64,000 nt of DNA from Allobosea thiooxidans (GCF_900168195.1 NZ_FUYX01000012.1:62001-126000); one strand, 5' to 3'. Positions 33,240-43,817 are shown, counted from the first letter of the stretch. A program made the numbers and translations. The notes: generated by a model not told the origin, from the letters alone.

Positions 33240-34565
33240 ATGACGTTCAAAACGCGTATCCTGATGTCGGTGGCGGCCTTTGCGCTCGCCGGCGCCTCGC
33301 CTGCCCTCGCCCAGACCGAGATCCAGTGGTGGCACGCGCTGACCGGCGCCAACAACGACGTCGTCGTCAAGCTTTCCGAGGACTTCAACGCCTCGCAGAA
33401 GGATTACAAGGTCGTCCCGGTCTATAAGGGCTCCTACCCGGATACGCTGAACGCCGGCATCGCCGCTTTCCGCGCTGGTCAGGCGCCGCACATCCTGCAG
33501 GTCTTCGAAGTCGGCACCGGCACGATGATGTCGGCCAAGGGCGCGATCAAGCCGGTCCACGAGATGATGAAGGAAGCCGGCGAGAAGTTCGATCCGAACG
33601 CCTATCTGCCCGCCATCACCGGCTACTACTCGACGGCCAAGGGCGAGATGCTCTCGATGCCGTTCAACTCCTCGTCGATGGTGATGTGGTACAACAAGGA
33701 CGCCTTCAAGAAGGCGGGCCTCGACCCCGAGAAGCCGCCGAAGACCTGGCCCGAGACCTTCGAGGCCGCCAAGAAGCTGAAGGCCGCCGGCTACGACAAG
33801 TGCGGCTTCTCGAACGCCTGGGCGCCCTGGGCCAATATCGAGCAGTTCGGCGCCTGGCATAACGTGCCGCTCTCGACCAAGGTCAACGGCATGGCTGGCT
33901 TCGACGCCGTGCTGAACTTCAACAAGAGCCCGGCCTTCCTCAAGCACTGGACCAACCTGGTCGAGTTGCAGAAGGACAAGACCTACGACTACTCCGGCCG
34001 CACCAACAACGGCGAGGGTCGCTTCACCTCCGGCGAATGCCCGATCTTCCTGACGTCCTCGGGCTTCTTCGGCAACGTCAAGGCCAACGCCAAGTTCGAC
34101 TGGGGCAATGCCCCGATGCCGTATTATGCCGATGTGCAGGGCGCCCCGCAGAACTCGATCATCGGCGGTGCTTCGCTCTGGGTGATGGGCGGCAAGAAGC
34201 CGGCTGAATACAAGGGCGTCGCCAAGTTCTTCACCTTCCTCTCGGATGTCGACCGCCAGGTGAAGCTGCACACCGAGTCGGGCTATCTGCCGATCACCAA
34301 GGCGGCCTATGAGAAGGTCAAGGCCTCCGGCTTCTACAAGGACAAGCCCTATCTCGAGACCCCGATCCTCGAGCTGACCAACAAGACCCCGACCGACAAC
34401 TCGAAGGGCCTGCGCTACGGCAGCCTCGTCCAGATCCGCGACATCTGGTCGGAGGAGCTGGAGGCGGCGCTGAACGGGCAGAAGTCGCCGCAGGCGGCGC
34501 TGGACGCGGCGGCCGATCGCGGCAACCAGATGCTGCGCCAGTTCGAGCGTACCGCCTCGCGTTGA
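33240..34565 (+). CDS. ugpB: Ugp-type ABC transporter substrate-binding protein
   Basis: A 441-residue binding protein with signal peptide (LMSVAAFALAGASPALAQT). Mature motifs TEIQWWHALTGANNDVVVKLSEDFN, YKGSYPDTLNAGIAAFRAGQAPHILQVFEVGTGTMM and MPFNSSSMVMWYNKDAFKKAGLDP match UgpB, which binds sn-glycerol-3-phosphate and its diesters. GGAAGGGAG precedes the ATG. It is followed by a strong hairpin and then the permeases. The creatininase in this operon leaves room for a different ligand. Confidence 0.92.
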   Translation: MTFKTRILMSVAAFALAGASPALAQTEIQWWHALTGANNDVVVKLSEDFNASQKDYKVVPVYKGSYPDTLNAGIAAFRAGQAPHILQVFEVGTGTMMSAKGAIKPVHEMMKEAGEKFDPNAYLPAITGYYSTAKGEMLSMPFNSSSMVMWYNKDAFKKAGLDPEKPPKTWPETFEAAKKLKAAGYDKCGFSNAWAPWANIEQFGAWHNVPLSTKVNGMAGFDAVLNFNKSPAFLKHWTNLVELQKDKTYDYSGRTNNGEGRFTSGECPIFLTSSGFFGNVKANAKFDWGNAPMPYYADVQGAPQNSIIGGASLWVMGGKKPAEYKGVAKFFTFLSDVDRQVKLHTESGYLPITKAAYEKVKASGFYKDKPYLETPILELTNKTPTDNSKGLRYGSLVQIRDIWSEELEAALNGQKSPQAALDAAADRGNQMLRQFERTASR

Positions 34566-34587
34566 GCGGATAGTCCTTGCAACTTCG

Positions 34588-34618
34588 GGCCATCCCGGAC
34601 AATCCGTCCGGGGTGGCC
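34588..34618 (+). terminator. Strong intercistronic hairpin after ugpB
   Basis: GGCCATCCCGGAC (34588-34600), loop AATCC, GTCCGGGGTGGCC (34606-34618): a 13-bp stem with a single G-T wobble and no U-tract after it. It sits in the 72-bp gap between ugpB and ugpA. Hairpins like this after binding-protein genes protect the upstream mRNA from 3' exonucleases, raising binding-protein levels; without a U-tract, complete termination is unlikely. Confidence 0.75.
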
Positions 34619-34637
34619 GTCTCGTCCAAGGAAGCCG

Positions 34638-35519
34638 ATGCAGAAGAACGCCTACTTCAAGGGGTTGACCATCCCCTTCCTGCTGCTTCTGCCGCAGCTC
34701 GCGATCACCGTCGTGTTCTTCTACTGGCCGGCGAGCCAGGCGGTCTGGCAGAGCTTCCTGCTCGAGGACGCCTTCGGCACCTCGACCGAGTTCGTCTGGT
34801 TCGAGAACTACCAGCTGCTCTTCTCCGATCCCGGCTATCTCAAGGCCTTCATCAATACCGTCGTCTTCTCGACCTTCGTCTGCGTGCTGTCGCTGTCGAT
34901 CGCGCTGCTGCTGGCGGTGATGGCTGACCGGCAGATCCGCGGCGCCGAAATCTACAAGACGTTGCTGATCTGGCCCTATGCGGTGGCGCCCGCCATCGCC
35001 GGCGTGCTCTGGATCTTCATGTTCGACCCCTCGCTCGGCATGCTGGCGCGTGGCCTGCAGTCGCTCGGCATCCCCTGGAACCCCCGCCTCGAGGGCAGCC
35101 ACGCCATGCTGCTCGTCATCCTGGCGGCGACCTGGAAGCAGATCAGCTATAATTTCCTGTTCTTCCTCGCCGGCCTGCAGTCGATCCCGAAGAGCGTGAT
35201 CGAGGCGGCGGTGATCGACGGCGCCCGGCCGATGCGCCGCTTCTGGACCATCGTCTTCCCGCTGCTCTCGCCGACGACCTTCTTCCTCCTCGTGGTCAAC
35301 ATCGTCTACGTCTTCTTCGACACCTTCGGCATCATCGACACCGTCACCGGCGGCGGGCCCTCGGGCGCGACCGAAACCCTGGTCTACAAGGTCTTCTCGG
35401 ACGGCAAGGGCGGCTCCAACCTCGGCGGTTCGGCGGCGCAGTCCGTGGTGCTTCTCGTCATGGTGATCGCGCTGACCGCGATCCAGTTCCGCTTCATCGA
35501 ACGCAAGGTGAGCTACTGA
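34638..35519 (+). CDS. ugpA: Ugp-type ABC transporter permease, first subunit
   Basis: A 293-residue permease of the MalF/UgpA class with about six hydrophobic segments. [28 protein letters not shown] at the N-terminus, [26 protein letters not shown] and the EAA loop [28 protein letters not shown] are typical of UgpA. AAGGAAG lies before the ATG. It shares one base (TGATG) with the creatininase gene that follows. Confidence 0.93.
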   Translation: MQKNAYFKGLTIPFLLLLPQLAITVVFFYWPASQAVWQSFLLEDAFGTSTEFVWFENYQLLFSDPGYLKAFINTVVFSTFVCVLSLSIALLLAVMADRQIRGAEIYKTLLIWPYAVAPAIAGVLWIFMFDPSLGMLARGLQSLGIPWNPRLEGSHAMLLVILAATWKQISYNFLFFLAGLQSIPKSVIEAAVIDGARPMRRFWTIVFPLLSPTTFFLLVVNIVYVFFDTFGIIDTVTGGGPSGATETLVYKVFSDGKGGSNLGGSAAQSVVLLVMVIALTAIQFRFIERKVSY

Positions 35520-36268
35520 TGGCCTCCGTGCTCTGGCAGGATCTGACCGCCGAGGAACTGCGCGCCAAGGCGGCGGCGGACGCGATCGTCGTGCTCCCCG
35601 TCGCCTCGATCGAGCAGCACGGGCCGCATCTGCCCGTCGGCGTCGACACCATTCTCTGCGGCGGCGTCTGCAAGGCGGCGGCGGAGCGCGCTGATGATGT
35701 CGAGGTCGTCGTCGCGCCGACCTTGTGGTGCGGCATGGCCGAGCACCACATGGCCTTCGGCGGCACCTTCACCTTCGATATCCCGACCTACCGCGCCGTG
35801 CTGCTCTCCTTCCTTGGAAGCATCGAGCGCCACGGCTTCCACCGCGTGCTGATCGTCAACGGCCATGGCGGCAACATCGCCGCGCTGACCGCCTTCCTGC
35901 CCGATTTCGCCCGCGAGACGCGGCTGCAGATCGAGGCGACCACCTATTTCCTGCTGGCGCAGGAAGCACTCGCTCCCCTGCTCGAAGACCAGAAGGGCGT
36001 CCAGCATGCCTGCGAGGTCGAGACCTCGATGATGATGGTGCTGGCACCGGGTTCCGTCCGTGAGCCTCGTCTGAACGAGGCCTTTGGCGCCCGCGACGGC
36101 CTGCCCGGCCGCCCGGCCGTCTCGCGCCACCGCTCCTTCCGGGAGATGACCGAGACCGGCGTCGTCGGCGACGCCCGTCGCGCCAGCGTAGCGAAGGGTC
36201 AGGCCTGCCTCGATGCCTGCGCCGAGGCGCTGGCCGGGCTGCTGCGCGAGATGGGGAAGGTCGGCTGA
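35519..36268 (+). CDS. Creatininase family amidohydrolase inside the ugp-type operon
   Basis: A 249-residue creatininase-fold metal hydrolase. The metal ligands are seen in LPVASIEQHGPHLPVGVDTILCGG (Glu, His and Asp), in IVNGHGGNIAAL and in HACEVETSMMMVLAP (Glu). Known relatives include creatininase, a formamidopyrimidine-type deformylase, 3-dehydro-scyllo-inosose hydrolase and MftE-like peptidases, so the substrate is open. One-base overlaps with ugpA and ugpE show that it is integral to the operon. It probably acts on the imported compound or a derivative. Confidence 0.88.
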   Translation: MASVLWQDLTAEELRAKAAADAIVVLPVASIEQHGPHLPVGVDTILCGGVCKAAAERADDVEVVVAPTLWCGMAEHHMAFGGTFTFDIPTYRAVLLSFLGSIERHGFHRVLIVNGHGGNIAALTAFLPDFARETRLQIEATTYFLLAQEALAPLLEDQKGVQHACEVETSMMMVLAPGSVREPRLNEAFGARDGLPGRPAVSRHRSFREMTETGVVGDARRASVAKGQACLDACAEALAGLLREMGKVG

Positions 36269-37116
36269 TGGTCGAGGACCGGCGCCTGGGCGACGCGATC
36301 GCCTATGTCATCCTGACGATCGGCGTGCTGATCGTCGCCTTCCCGGTCTGGCTGACCTTTGTCGCCTCGACCTGGGACGCCGCGACCGTGATCAACGGCC
36401 AGATGCCGCTCTATCCCGGCCCCTATTTCTTCGAGAACTACAACCGCATCCTCTTCATCGGAAGCTCGCGCACCACACGCGAGCCGGTGATCGGGATGAT
36501 GCTCAACTCCTTCGTCATGGCGATGGCGATCGCGCTGGGCAAGATCTTCATCTCGGTGCTGTCCGCCTATGCGGTGGTCTATTACCGCTTCCCGTTCCGC
36601 ATGGCGGCGTTCTGGATCATCTTCGTCACGCTGATGCTGCCCGTCGAGGTCCGCATCTTCCCGACCTTCAAGATCGTTTCCGATCTGAACATGCTCGACA
36701 CCTATCAGGGCCTCGCCATCCCGCTGATCGCCTCGGCGACCGGCACGCTGCTCTTCCGGCAGTTCTTCATGACGGTCCCCGACGAGCTGCTCGAAGCCTC
36801 GAAGATCGACGGCGCCGGCCCGTTCAAGTTCTTCAAGGACACGCTGCTGCCGCTCTCGATGACGACCATCGCGGCGCTCTTCGTGATCCAGTTCATCTAT
36901 GGCTGGAACCAGTATCTCTGGCCGCTTCTGGTGACGACGAAGGACTCGATGCAGACCATCGTCATCGCCATCAAGAAGATGATCGTCACCGCCGACGCCC
37001 TGACCGAATGGCAGCTCGCCATGGCGACCGCCATGCTCGCGATGCTGCCTCCCGTCCTCGTCGTCATCGCCATGCAGAGGCTCTTCGTGAAGGGCCTGGT
37101 CGAAACCGAGAAGTAA
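36268..37116 (+). CDS. ugpE: Ugp-type ABC transporter permease, second subunit
   Basis: A 282-residue permease of the MalG/UgpE class. It shows [79 protein letters not shown] and the EAA loop [26 protein letters not shown]. These agree with UgpE. It overlaps the creatininase stop by one base and is followed 7 bp later by the ATPase gene. Confidence 0.94.
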   Translation: MVEDRRLGDAIAYVILTIGVLIVAFPVWLTFVASTWDAATVINGQMPLYPGPYFFENYNRILFIGSSRTTREPVIGMMLNSFVMAMAIALGKIFISVLSAYAVVYYRFPFRMAAFWIIFVTLMLPVEVRIFPTFKIVSDLNMLDTYQGLAIPLIASATGTLLFRQFFMTVPDELLEASKIDGAGPFKFFKDTLLPLSMTTIAALFVIQFIYGWNQYLWPLLVTTKDSMQTIVIAIKKMIVTADALTEWQLAMATAMLAMLPPVLVVIAMQRLFVKGLVETEK

Positions 37117-37123
37117 TCCGCGA

Positions 37124-38203
37124 ATGGCCCAGGTCACTCTCAACAGCGTCAAGAAGGTCTATGCCGGCGGCGTCGAAGCCGTGAAGGGCGTCTCCTTCGA
37201 CATCCCGGACGGCGGCTTCTGCGTCCTCGTCGGCCCTTCCGGCTGCGGCAAGTCGACCTTGCTGCGCATGGTCGCTGGCCTGGAGACGATCTCGGCGGGC
37301 GAGGTCGCGATCGGCAGCCGCGTCGTCAACCAGGTCGAGCCGGCCGACCGCGACATCGCCATGGTGTTCCAGAACTACGCGCTCTATCCGCATATGAGCG
37401 TCTACGAGAACATGGCCTATGGCCTGCGCAACCGCGGCACGCCGAAGGAGGAGATCGAGAAGCGGGTCAAGGAAGCCGCGAAGATCCTCGCCATCGAGGC
37501 GCTGCTGGAGCGGCGCCCGCGTCAGCTTTCCGGCGGCCAGCGCCAGCGCGTCGCCATGGGCCGCGCCATCGTGCGCAAGCCGCAGGTCTTCCTCTTCGAC
37601 GAGCCGCTCTCCAATCTCGACGCCAAGCTGCGCGTCCAGATGCGCGTCGAGATCAAGAAGCTGCAGCGCTCGCTCGGCGTCACCTCGATCTACGTCACGC
37701 ATGACCAGGTCGAGGCGATGACGCTTTCCGACAAGCTCGTGGTGATGAATGCCGGCCAGGTCGAGCAGATCGGCCTGCCGGCCGAGGTCTACCGCAAGCC
37801 CGCCAGCAAGTTCGTCGCGACCTTCATCGGCTCGCCGCCGATGAACATCCTGCCCGGCGCGGTGGACGGCCACGGCATCGTCGCCCTCGGCGATACGATC
37901 ATCGAGGCGCGCGACCTGCGCGAGGATCTGGCGGCGCAGACGTCGGTCGAGGTCGGCCTGCGTCCCGAGGATGTCGAGATCGCTTCGGAGGGGCAGGCCG
38001 GCTCGCTGCCCTTTGACGTCGAGTTCATCGAGGAGCTCGGCGCCACCCAGCTTTTCCACGGCAAGCTCGGCGGCCAGCCCTTCGTCATGCAGGCCGCGAC
38101 CGGCGACGTCGCGGCGCAGGAGGGCCGCCTCTGGATCACCGTCGATCCCGACAAGGTTCATGTCTTCGATCCGAAGACGGGGACGCGGCTGGGCAAGGAG
38201 TAA
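37124..38203 (+). CDS. ugpC: Ugp-type ABC transporter ATP-binding protein
   Basis: A 359-residue MalK/UgpC-type ATPase. Walker [11 protein letters not shown]-loop [14 protein letters not shown], signature [15 protein letters not shown], Walker [13 protein letters not shown] and H-loop [11 protein letters not shown] occupy the first 240 residues; a C-terminal TOBE/regulatory domain follows ([12 protein letters not shown]). It completes the Ugp-type importer. The family A repeat immediately downstream may terminate the operon. Confidence 0.95.
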   Translation: MAQVTLNSVKKVYAGGVEAVKGVSFDIPDGGFCVLVGPSGCGKSTLLRMVAGLETISAGEVAIGSRVVNQVEPADRDIAMVFQNYALYPHMSVYENMAYGLRNRGTPKEEIEKRVKEAAKILAIEALLERRPRQLSGGQRQRVAMGRAIVRKPQVFLFDEPLSNLDAKLRVQMRVEIKKLQRSLGVTSIYVTHDQVEAMTLSDKLVVMNAGQVEQIGLPAEVYRKPASKFVATFIGSPPMNILPGAVDGHGIVALGDTIIEARDLREDLAAQTSVEVGLRPEDVEIASEGQAGSLPFDVEFIEELGATQLFHGKLGGQPFVMQAATGDVAAQEGRLWITVDPDKVHVFDPKTGTRLGKE

Positions 38204-38222
38204 GCGGCGCATTCTGCGCTGT

Positions 38223-38317
38223 CCGTCATGGTCGGGCTTGTCCCGACCATCCACGTCTTCGCTGCTCGAAGGTCGTGTTCAAGACGTGGATGCTCGCTGC
38301 AAGGGCGAGCATGACGG
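38223..38317. repeat. Palindromic intergenic repeat, family A, copy 3 (inverted)
   Basis: CCGTCATGGTCGGGCTTGTC with CCATCCACGTCTTC on the left and AAGACGTGGATGCTCG with GGGCGAGCATGACGG on the right. Relative to the copies at 7616 and 31749 it is in the opposite orientation. It lies between convergent ugpC and hemW. Confidence 0.88.
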
Positions 38318-38343
38318 CGATGTTCAGCCGCTCGTGATTCCGC

Positions 38344-39543
38344 TCAAGCCGCCAGATCGGCCACCAGCGCGTCGAGCAGCAGCGCGCCTTCCGGCGTTAC
38401 CGCGAGGCGGCCGCCGGCGCGGCGCATCAGCAGCTTTTCATCGATCAGATTGGCGACGCGGCCGGGATTGAGCTCGCGGCCGGCAAGCCGTGCGAACACG
38501 GCCGGGTCAATCCCTTCGACGAGCCGAAGCCCCATCAGCAGGTATTCGTCGCCCTGCGCTTCCTGGTTCAGGCGGTCGTCCTCGACCAGGGCGTGGCCCT
38601 CGGTCTCGACGCGTTCCAGCCAGATTTCCGGCCGCTTCTCCGTCGAATGCGCCATGCGGCCTTGCGCCGTCACCAGCCGGCCATGGGCGCCGGGGCCGAC
38701 GCCTGCATATTCGCCATAGTGCCAGTAGACGAGGTTGTGGCGGCACTCGGCGCCCGGCCGGGCATGGTTCGAGATCTCGTAGACCGGCAGGCCGTGCTTG
38801 GCCGTCACCTCCTGCGTCGTCTCGTAGAGCGCCGCGCCGGCCTCATGGTCGGGGATGGCGAGCTTGCCCGCCCGGAACAGGCGCTCGAAGGCGGTGCCGG
38901 GCTCGATGGTGAGCTGGTAGAGCGAGAGATGCTCGACCGCGTGGCTGATCGCGAGCTCGAGCTCGGCGCGCCAGAGCGCCGGCGTCTGCAAGGGCGAGCG
39001 GGCATAGATCAGGTCGAAGGAATAGCGCTCGAAATATTTCCGCGCGATCGCGACCGCGGCCAGCGCCTCCTCGGCCGAATGCATCCGGCCGAGCGCCTTC
39101 AGATCGGCGTCGTTCAGCGCCTGCACGCCGAGCGAGACGCGGTTGACGCCCGCCGCGCGGAAATCGCGGAAGCGGCCGGCCTCGACGCTGGTCGGGTTGG
39201 CCTCGAGCGAGACCTCGCAATCGGGATCGACCGCCCAATGCTCGCCGATCGCATCGAGGATCGCGCCGACGGTGCGGCCCTCCATCAGCGAGGGCGTGCC
39301 GCCGCCGAAGAAGATCGAGGAGACCGTGCGTCCCGGCACCAGCGCGGCCCGATGCGCGATCTCGCGGCGGAAGGCGGCGATGTAGCGTTGCTGGTCGGGC
39401 GGCTGCAGCCGGACATGGCTGTTGAAGTCGCAATAGGGGCATTTGGCCAGGCAGAACGGCCAATGCACATAGACGGCGAAGCCCGCATCCGCGGTCGGAT
39501 GCGAGAGGGCGGGCCGCTCCACAAGGGCGGCCGGGGCGCTCAC
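38344..39543 (-). CDS. hemW: Radical SAM protein HemW (coproporphyrinogen III oxidase-like, heme chaperone)
   Basis: A 399-residue radical-SAM protein. The cluster motif is CLAKCPYC, in VHWPFCLAKCPYCDFNSH, followed by FFGGGTPSLM and SLEANPTS. The HemN-type C-terminal domain ends in LAVTPEGALLLDALVADL. CxxxCxxC without the further cysteine of true HemN, and the rdgB-hemW pairing, indicate HemW, which helps insert heme rather than oxidising coproporphyrinogen. GTG 39543 overlaps the rdgB stop (GTGA); upstream in-frame sequence belongs to rdgB. Confidence 0.94.
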   Translation of the reverse strand: MSAPAALVERPALSHPTADAGFAVYVHWPFCLAKCPYCDFNSHVRLQPPDQQRYIAAFRREIAHRAALVPGRTVSSIFFGGGTPSLMEGRTVGAILDAIGEHWAVDPDCEVSLEANPTSVEAGRFRDFRAAGVNRVSLGVQALNDADLKALGRMHSAEEALAAVAIARKYFERYSFDLIYARSPLQTPALWRAELELAISHAVEHLSLYQLTIEPGTAFERLFRAGKLAIPDHEAGAALYETTQEVTAKHGLPVYEISNHARPGAECRHNLVYWHYGEYAGVGPGAHGRLVTAQGRMAHSTEKRPEIWLERVETEGHALVEDDRLNQEAQGDEYLLMGLRLVEGIDPAVFARLAGRELNPGRVANLIDEKLLMRRAGGRLAVTPEGALLLDALVADLAA

Positions 39544-40187
39544 GCCGGCTTCCTCAGGCAGGCGGCGGCGAGCGCATGGAAGGCGCGCGCGCGATGCGAC
39601 AGGCCGGGCGAGCCATCGGCCGGGATGCCGTGCTTCTCCTCCGCGCTCATCTCGCCGAAGGTCTTGGCATGGCCGTCCGGCAGGAAGATCGGGTCGTAGC
39701 CGAAGCCACCCAGGCCGCGTGCCTGCTCCGTCACCGTGCCGAAGACGCGGCCCTCGAACAGCTCCTGATGGCCGTCCGGCCAGGCGATCACCAGCGCCGA
39801 GACGAAATGCGCCTTGCGCTGCGCGGGCGTCAGCGCGCCGCGCTTGGCGAGTTCGATCTGCACGCGCGCGATCGCCGGGGCGAAATCCTTGCCCGGCCCG
39901 GCCCAATTGGCCGAGAACAGGCCGGGCGCGCCATCGAGCGCATCGATGCAGACGCCGGAATCGTCGGAAAGCGCCGGCAGGCCGCTGGCCTTGGTCGCGG
40001 CGACCGCCTTGATCGCCGCGTTCTCGGAGAACATGGTGCCATCCTCGACCGGCTCCGGCAGGCCGAGCTCCCCGGCCGAGACGAGCTCGATGCCATAGGG
40101 TGCCAGCAGCTCGCGCATTTCGCGCAGCTTGCCTGGGTTATGGGTCGCGATCACGACCTTGCCGGCGAGGAGGCGATGCGGGCTCAT
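39540..40187 (-). CDS. rdgB: dITP/XTP pyrophosphatase (RdgB/HAM1)
   Basis: A 215-residue house-cleaning nucleotidase that hydrolyses dITP, ITP and XTP. Motifs include VIATHNPGKLREMRELL, ETGLPALSDDSG-type segment ASGLPALSDDSGVCIDAL (metal-binding acidic residues), and the C-terminal GFGYDPIFLPDG and SHRARAF. It starts 2 bp after the rph stop and overlaps hemW by 4 bp, forming the rph-rdgB-hemW operon common in alphaproteobacteria. Confidence 0.96.
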   Translation of the reverse strand: MSPHRLLAGKVVIATHNPGKLREMRELLAPYGIELVSAGELGLPEPVEDGTMFSENAAIKAVAATKASGLPALSDDSGVCIDALDGAPGLFSANWAGPGKDFAPAIARVQIELAKRGALTPAQRKAHFVSALVIAWPDGHQELFEGRVFGTVTEQARGLGGFGYDPIFLPDGHAKTFGEMSAEEKHGIPADGSPGLSHRARAFHALAAACLRKPA

Positions 40188-40189
40188 CG

Positions 40190-40906
40190 TCAGGCCACCG
40201 CCGCTTTCTGCAGCGCGACGAGCTTGGTGACGCCGTCCTTGGCGAGCTTCAGCAGCGCGAGCAGCTCCTCCTCCGAGAAGGGCGCGCCCTCGGCCGTGCC
40301 CTGCACCTCGACGAGGCCGCCCGAGCCTGTGATGACGAAATTAGCGTCGGTCTGCGCGCCGGAATCCTCGACATAGTCGAGATCGATCACCGGCTGGCCG
40401 GCGACGATGCCGCAGGAGACGGCGGCGACATGGTCCTTCAGCGGATTGGTGCCCTTGAGCAGGTTGCGGCCTTCCATCCATTTCAGCGCGTCGTGCAGGG
40501 CGACCCAGGCGCCGGTGATCGAGGCCGTGCGCGTGCCGCCATCGGCCTGCAGCACGTCGCAATCGACGACAATCTGGCGCTCGCCGATCGCGGTCAGGTC
40601 CACGACTGCGCGCAGGCTGCGGCCGACCAGGCGCTGGATTTCCTGGGTGCGGCCGGAAGGCTTGCCGGAGCTGACCTCGCGGCGCGTGCGCTCATGCGTG
40701 GCGCGCGGCAGCATCGAATATTCGGCGGTGACCCAGCCCTTGCCGGTGCCGCGCAGCCACGGCGGCCCCTTTTCCTCGACGGTCGCGGCGCAGAGCACCT
40801 TGGTCTCGCCGAACGTGACCATGCAGGAACCCTCGGCATAGCGCACCACGCCGCGTTCGAGCGTGACCTTGCGCATCTCGTCGGCGGCGCGTTTGGAGGG
40901 TCGCAT
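40190..40906 (-). CDS. rph: Ribonuclease PH
   Basis: A 238-residue phosphorolytic 3'-5' exoribonuclease that trims tRNA 3' ends. It begins [20 protein letters not shown] and shows [43 protein letters not shown] and the phosphate/metal site [19 protein letters not shown]. Length is standard. It diverges from hrcA across 143 bp, a gene order widely conserved in Hyphomicrobiales. Confidence 0.97.
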   Translation of the reverse strand: MRPSKRAADEMRKVTLERGVVRYAEGSCMVTFGETKVLCAATVEEKGPPWLRGTGKGWVTAEYSMLPRATHERTRREVSSGKPSGRTQEIQRLVGRSLRAVVDLTAIGERQIVVDCDVLQADGGTRTASITGAWVALHDALKWMEGRNLLKGTNPLKDHVAAVSCGIVAGQPVIDLDYVEDSGAQTDANFVITGSGGLVEVQGTAEGAPFSEEELLALLKLAKDGVTKLVALQKAAVA

Positions 40907-41049
40907 GAAAAGATCCTGTCTTGCGGAGAAGTGGCGGCTTGTAGGCGCTCCCGCCCCTTACGGCAAGGCGGGGCGGCCGTCCCGCCTCTTGATCCATGCG
41001 CATCGCATGACGACAATAGAGGGAAGGAACGGTTCGTCCGCAAAGGTTC

Positions 41050-42135
<1,086 letters not shown>

Positions 42136-42283
42136 CGGGAACATGGCGCGAAGTCGCGGAAGCCGGCTTTTCGCGACGATCCTGCTCTGAGCTTTCGAAG
42201 AGGGATTTGGCTTCCGGCGCGGATGCGGCTACCTCTGCGCGCGAAAGCGACCCGTTCGCGCCGGAACATCCAAGGCCAGACCC

Positions 42284-42532
42284 ATGTCAGAGCAGCTTCC
42301 CGACCGTCTCTCCGTCAACCCGGAAAGCCCCTTTTACGACGCCGACGTGCTGGCGCGCGACATCGGCATCCGCTTCAAGGGTGTCGAGAAGACCAATGTC
42401 GAGGAGTATTGCGTCTCCGAGGGTTGGGTGAAGGTCGCGGCCGGCAACGCCAAGGACCGCTTCGGCCGCCCGATGACGATCACGCTCAAGGGCCCGGTCG
42501 AGCCTTACATCCGCGGCAACGCCGAGGGCTGA
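42284..42532 (+). CDS. DUF3297 family small protein
   Basis: An 82-residue conserved protein: LPDRLSVNPESPFYDADVLARDIGIRFKG at the N-terminus, then EEYCVSEGWVKVAAG, DRFGRPMTITLKGPVEPY. This composition fits DUF3297, a small proteobacterial family without a known function. It is 148 bp after hrcA, with no strong ribosome-binding site (GGCCAGACCC), and is followed by a family D repeat. It is likely a stand-alone gene. Confidence 0.85.
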   Translation: MSEQLPDRLSVNPESPFYDADVLARDIGIRFKGVEKTNVEEYCVSEGWVKVAAGNAKDRFGRPMTITLKGPVEPYIRGNAEG

Positions 42533-42550
42533 TTAAGTCGCTTCCACCGC

Positions 42551-42643
42551 CGTCATTCTCGGGCTTGACCCGAGAATCTCAGGCAGGAAACGCGCCGGAC
42601 CCTCCATCGGCATGAGATGCTCGGGTCAAGCCCGGGCATGACG
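42551..42643. repeat. Palindromic intergenic repeat, family D
   Basis: Left arm CGTCATTCTCGGGCTTGACC with CGAGAATCTCA (42551-42581) and right arm TGAGATGCTCGGGTCAAGCC with CGGGCATGACG (42613-42643) are inverse copies with few mismatches around a 31-bp spacer. It lies between convergent DUF3297 and GNAT genes. One copy only in the window. Confidence 0.85.
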
Positions 42644-42651
42644 CCTGTCAC

Positions 42652-43188
42652 TCAGGCGAGGCTCTTGTAGAAGAAGGTCGAGCCGCAATCGGCTCCGTCA
42701 GGCATCAGCGCGTAGCGCGGGATGGTGCCGGCCTCGGTCCAGCCCAATCGATTGTAGAGCCGGCGCGCCGCGCCGTGCTCGTCGGTATCGAGCACGAGCA
42801 GGTCGCGGCCCTTCTCCCGCGCGACCGCCTCGGCGCGCTGCATCAGCGCCTCGCCGATGCCCTGTCGCCTCGCCCGCGAATGCACCAGCACCTTGGCGAT
42901 CTCGGCCCGGTGCGGCTGGTTTGGTTTGCCGATCAGATGGAGCTGCGCCGTCCCGACAATGCCGTCGCCGATCCGCGCCGTCAGCAGCACGACCTGCCCG
43001 CCGGCGACAGCCGCCGCGACATCTCGCCAGAAGTGCTCGTAATCGGCCGGCGTGTTCCAGTTCATGAAGCCGACCGAGGCGCCGTTGGCGACGCAGTCGC
43101 GCAGGATCTCCGCCAGCTCCGGGACGGCGGCCCTCGCGGCCTCGGCATCGAGCATCTCGACGGCGACGGAGAGCGTGGTCGCGTTCAT
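42652..43188 (-). CDS. GNAT family N-acetyltransferase
   Basis: A 178-residue acetyltransferase. The acetyl-CoA motif is [28 protein letters not shown], followed by [27 protein letters not shown], the standard strand-helix after the fold's splay. The segment [19 protein letters not shown] near residue 40 resembles acetyltransferases detoxifying small molecules. It overlaps the upstream XRE/cupin regulator by 4 bp (ATGA), so the two are co-expressed, suggesting that the regulator controls this enzyme. Confidence 0.88.
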   Translation of the reverse strand: MNATTLSVAVEMLDAEAARAAVPELAEILRDCVANGASVGFMNWNTPADYEHFWRDVAAAVAGGQVVLLTARIGDGIVGTAQLHLIGKPNQPHRAEIAKVLVHSRARRQGIGEALMQRAEAVAREKGRDLLVLDTDEHGAARRLYNRLGWTEAGTIPRYALMPDGADCGSTFFYKSLA

Positions 43189-43781
43189 GCTATATGTCCC
43201 GGAAATGCGCCGCTGCTGGCGGCGAGGATGACGGCGTAGCGAACGGGCGTGGCGCCCGGATTGCGATAGATGATCGGGCCGCGCAGATGCATCTGCAGGC
43301 AGTCGCCTTCCGCGAGGTCGTGGCGGACGCCCTCGACCGTCAGATCGAGCCGGCCCTGCAGCACCCAGATCTGCTGATCGAGCGCCGGCGCGCCCTGTGC
43401 GCTGTCGAGGCGGACTTCCGCGCCGGCCGGCAATTCGACCTCGACGATCTCGAAGCCGGATCCCGTGCCGCGCGGCGAGACGTTGCGACGCAGATAGCCG
43501 CTCGCCGGGTCGCGCCAGACCGGCTGCGCGGCGCGCCGCGCCAGCGGCCCGGTTCCGGCATCCTCCAGCAGGGCCGAGAGGGAGAGGCCGAGCCCGGAGC
43601 CGAGCCGCACCAGCAGGGCGGCGGTCGGGCTGGATTCGCCGCGCTCGACCCGCGAGATCATGGCCCGGCTGACGCCGCTGCGTTCTGCGACGGCGTCGAG
43701 CGTCAAGCCATGCCGCTGGCGGGCCGCCTTGAGACGCTGCCCCAGCAGCCGGTCGATCTCGATATCGTTCTCGAATTCCAT
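43185..43781 (-). CDS. XRE family regulator with C-terminal cupin domain
   Basis: A 198-residue regulator. The helix-turn-helix is [59 protein letters not shown] (key part [18 protein letters not shown]); a cupin fold follows ([42 protein letters not shown]). Such proteins sense a small ligand through the cupin. ATG 43781 is chosen because the frame further up is antisense to lepA. A TTGT/ACAA palindrome lies upstream. Confidence 0.9.
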   Translation of the reverse strand: MEFENDIEIDRLLGQRLKAARQRHGLTLDAVAERSGVSRAMISRVERGESSPTAALLVRLGSGLGLSLSALLEDAGTGPLARRAAQPVWRDPASGYLRRNVSPRGTGSGFEIVEVELPAGAEVRLDSAQGAPALDQQIWVLQGRLDLTVEGVRHDLAEGDCLQMHLRGPIIYRNPGATPVRYAVILAASSGAFPGHIA

Positions 43782-43796
43782 GTAGGGAGAATAATT

Positions 43797-43817
43797 CTTG
43801 TATATTGGAATCACAAG
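43797..43817. promoter_or_regulatory. Palindromic A/T-rich site upstream of the XRE/cupin gene
   Basis: CTTGT (43797-43801) and ACAAG (43813-43817) flank an A/T-rich 11-bp core, TATATTGGAAT being included, in the divergent gap with lepA and 16 bp before the regulator start. It is a candidate auto-regulatory operator. Confidence 0.4.

Noticed and set aside
39544..39906. Upstream extension of hemW into rdgB
   Set aside because: The extension lies wholly within rdgB in another frame; the GTG at 39543 overlapping the rdgB stop gives the normal HemW N-terminus.
40907..41049. A CIRCE element before hrcA
   Set aside because: No TTAGCACTC-N9-GAGTGCTAA or close variant is present in the gap.
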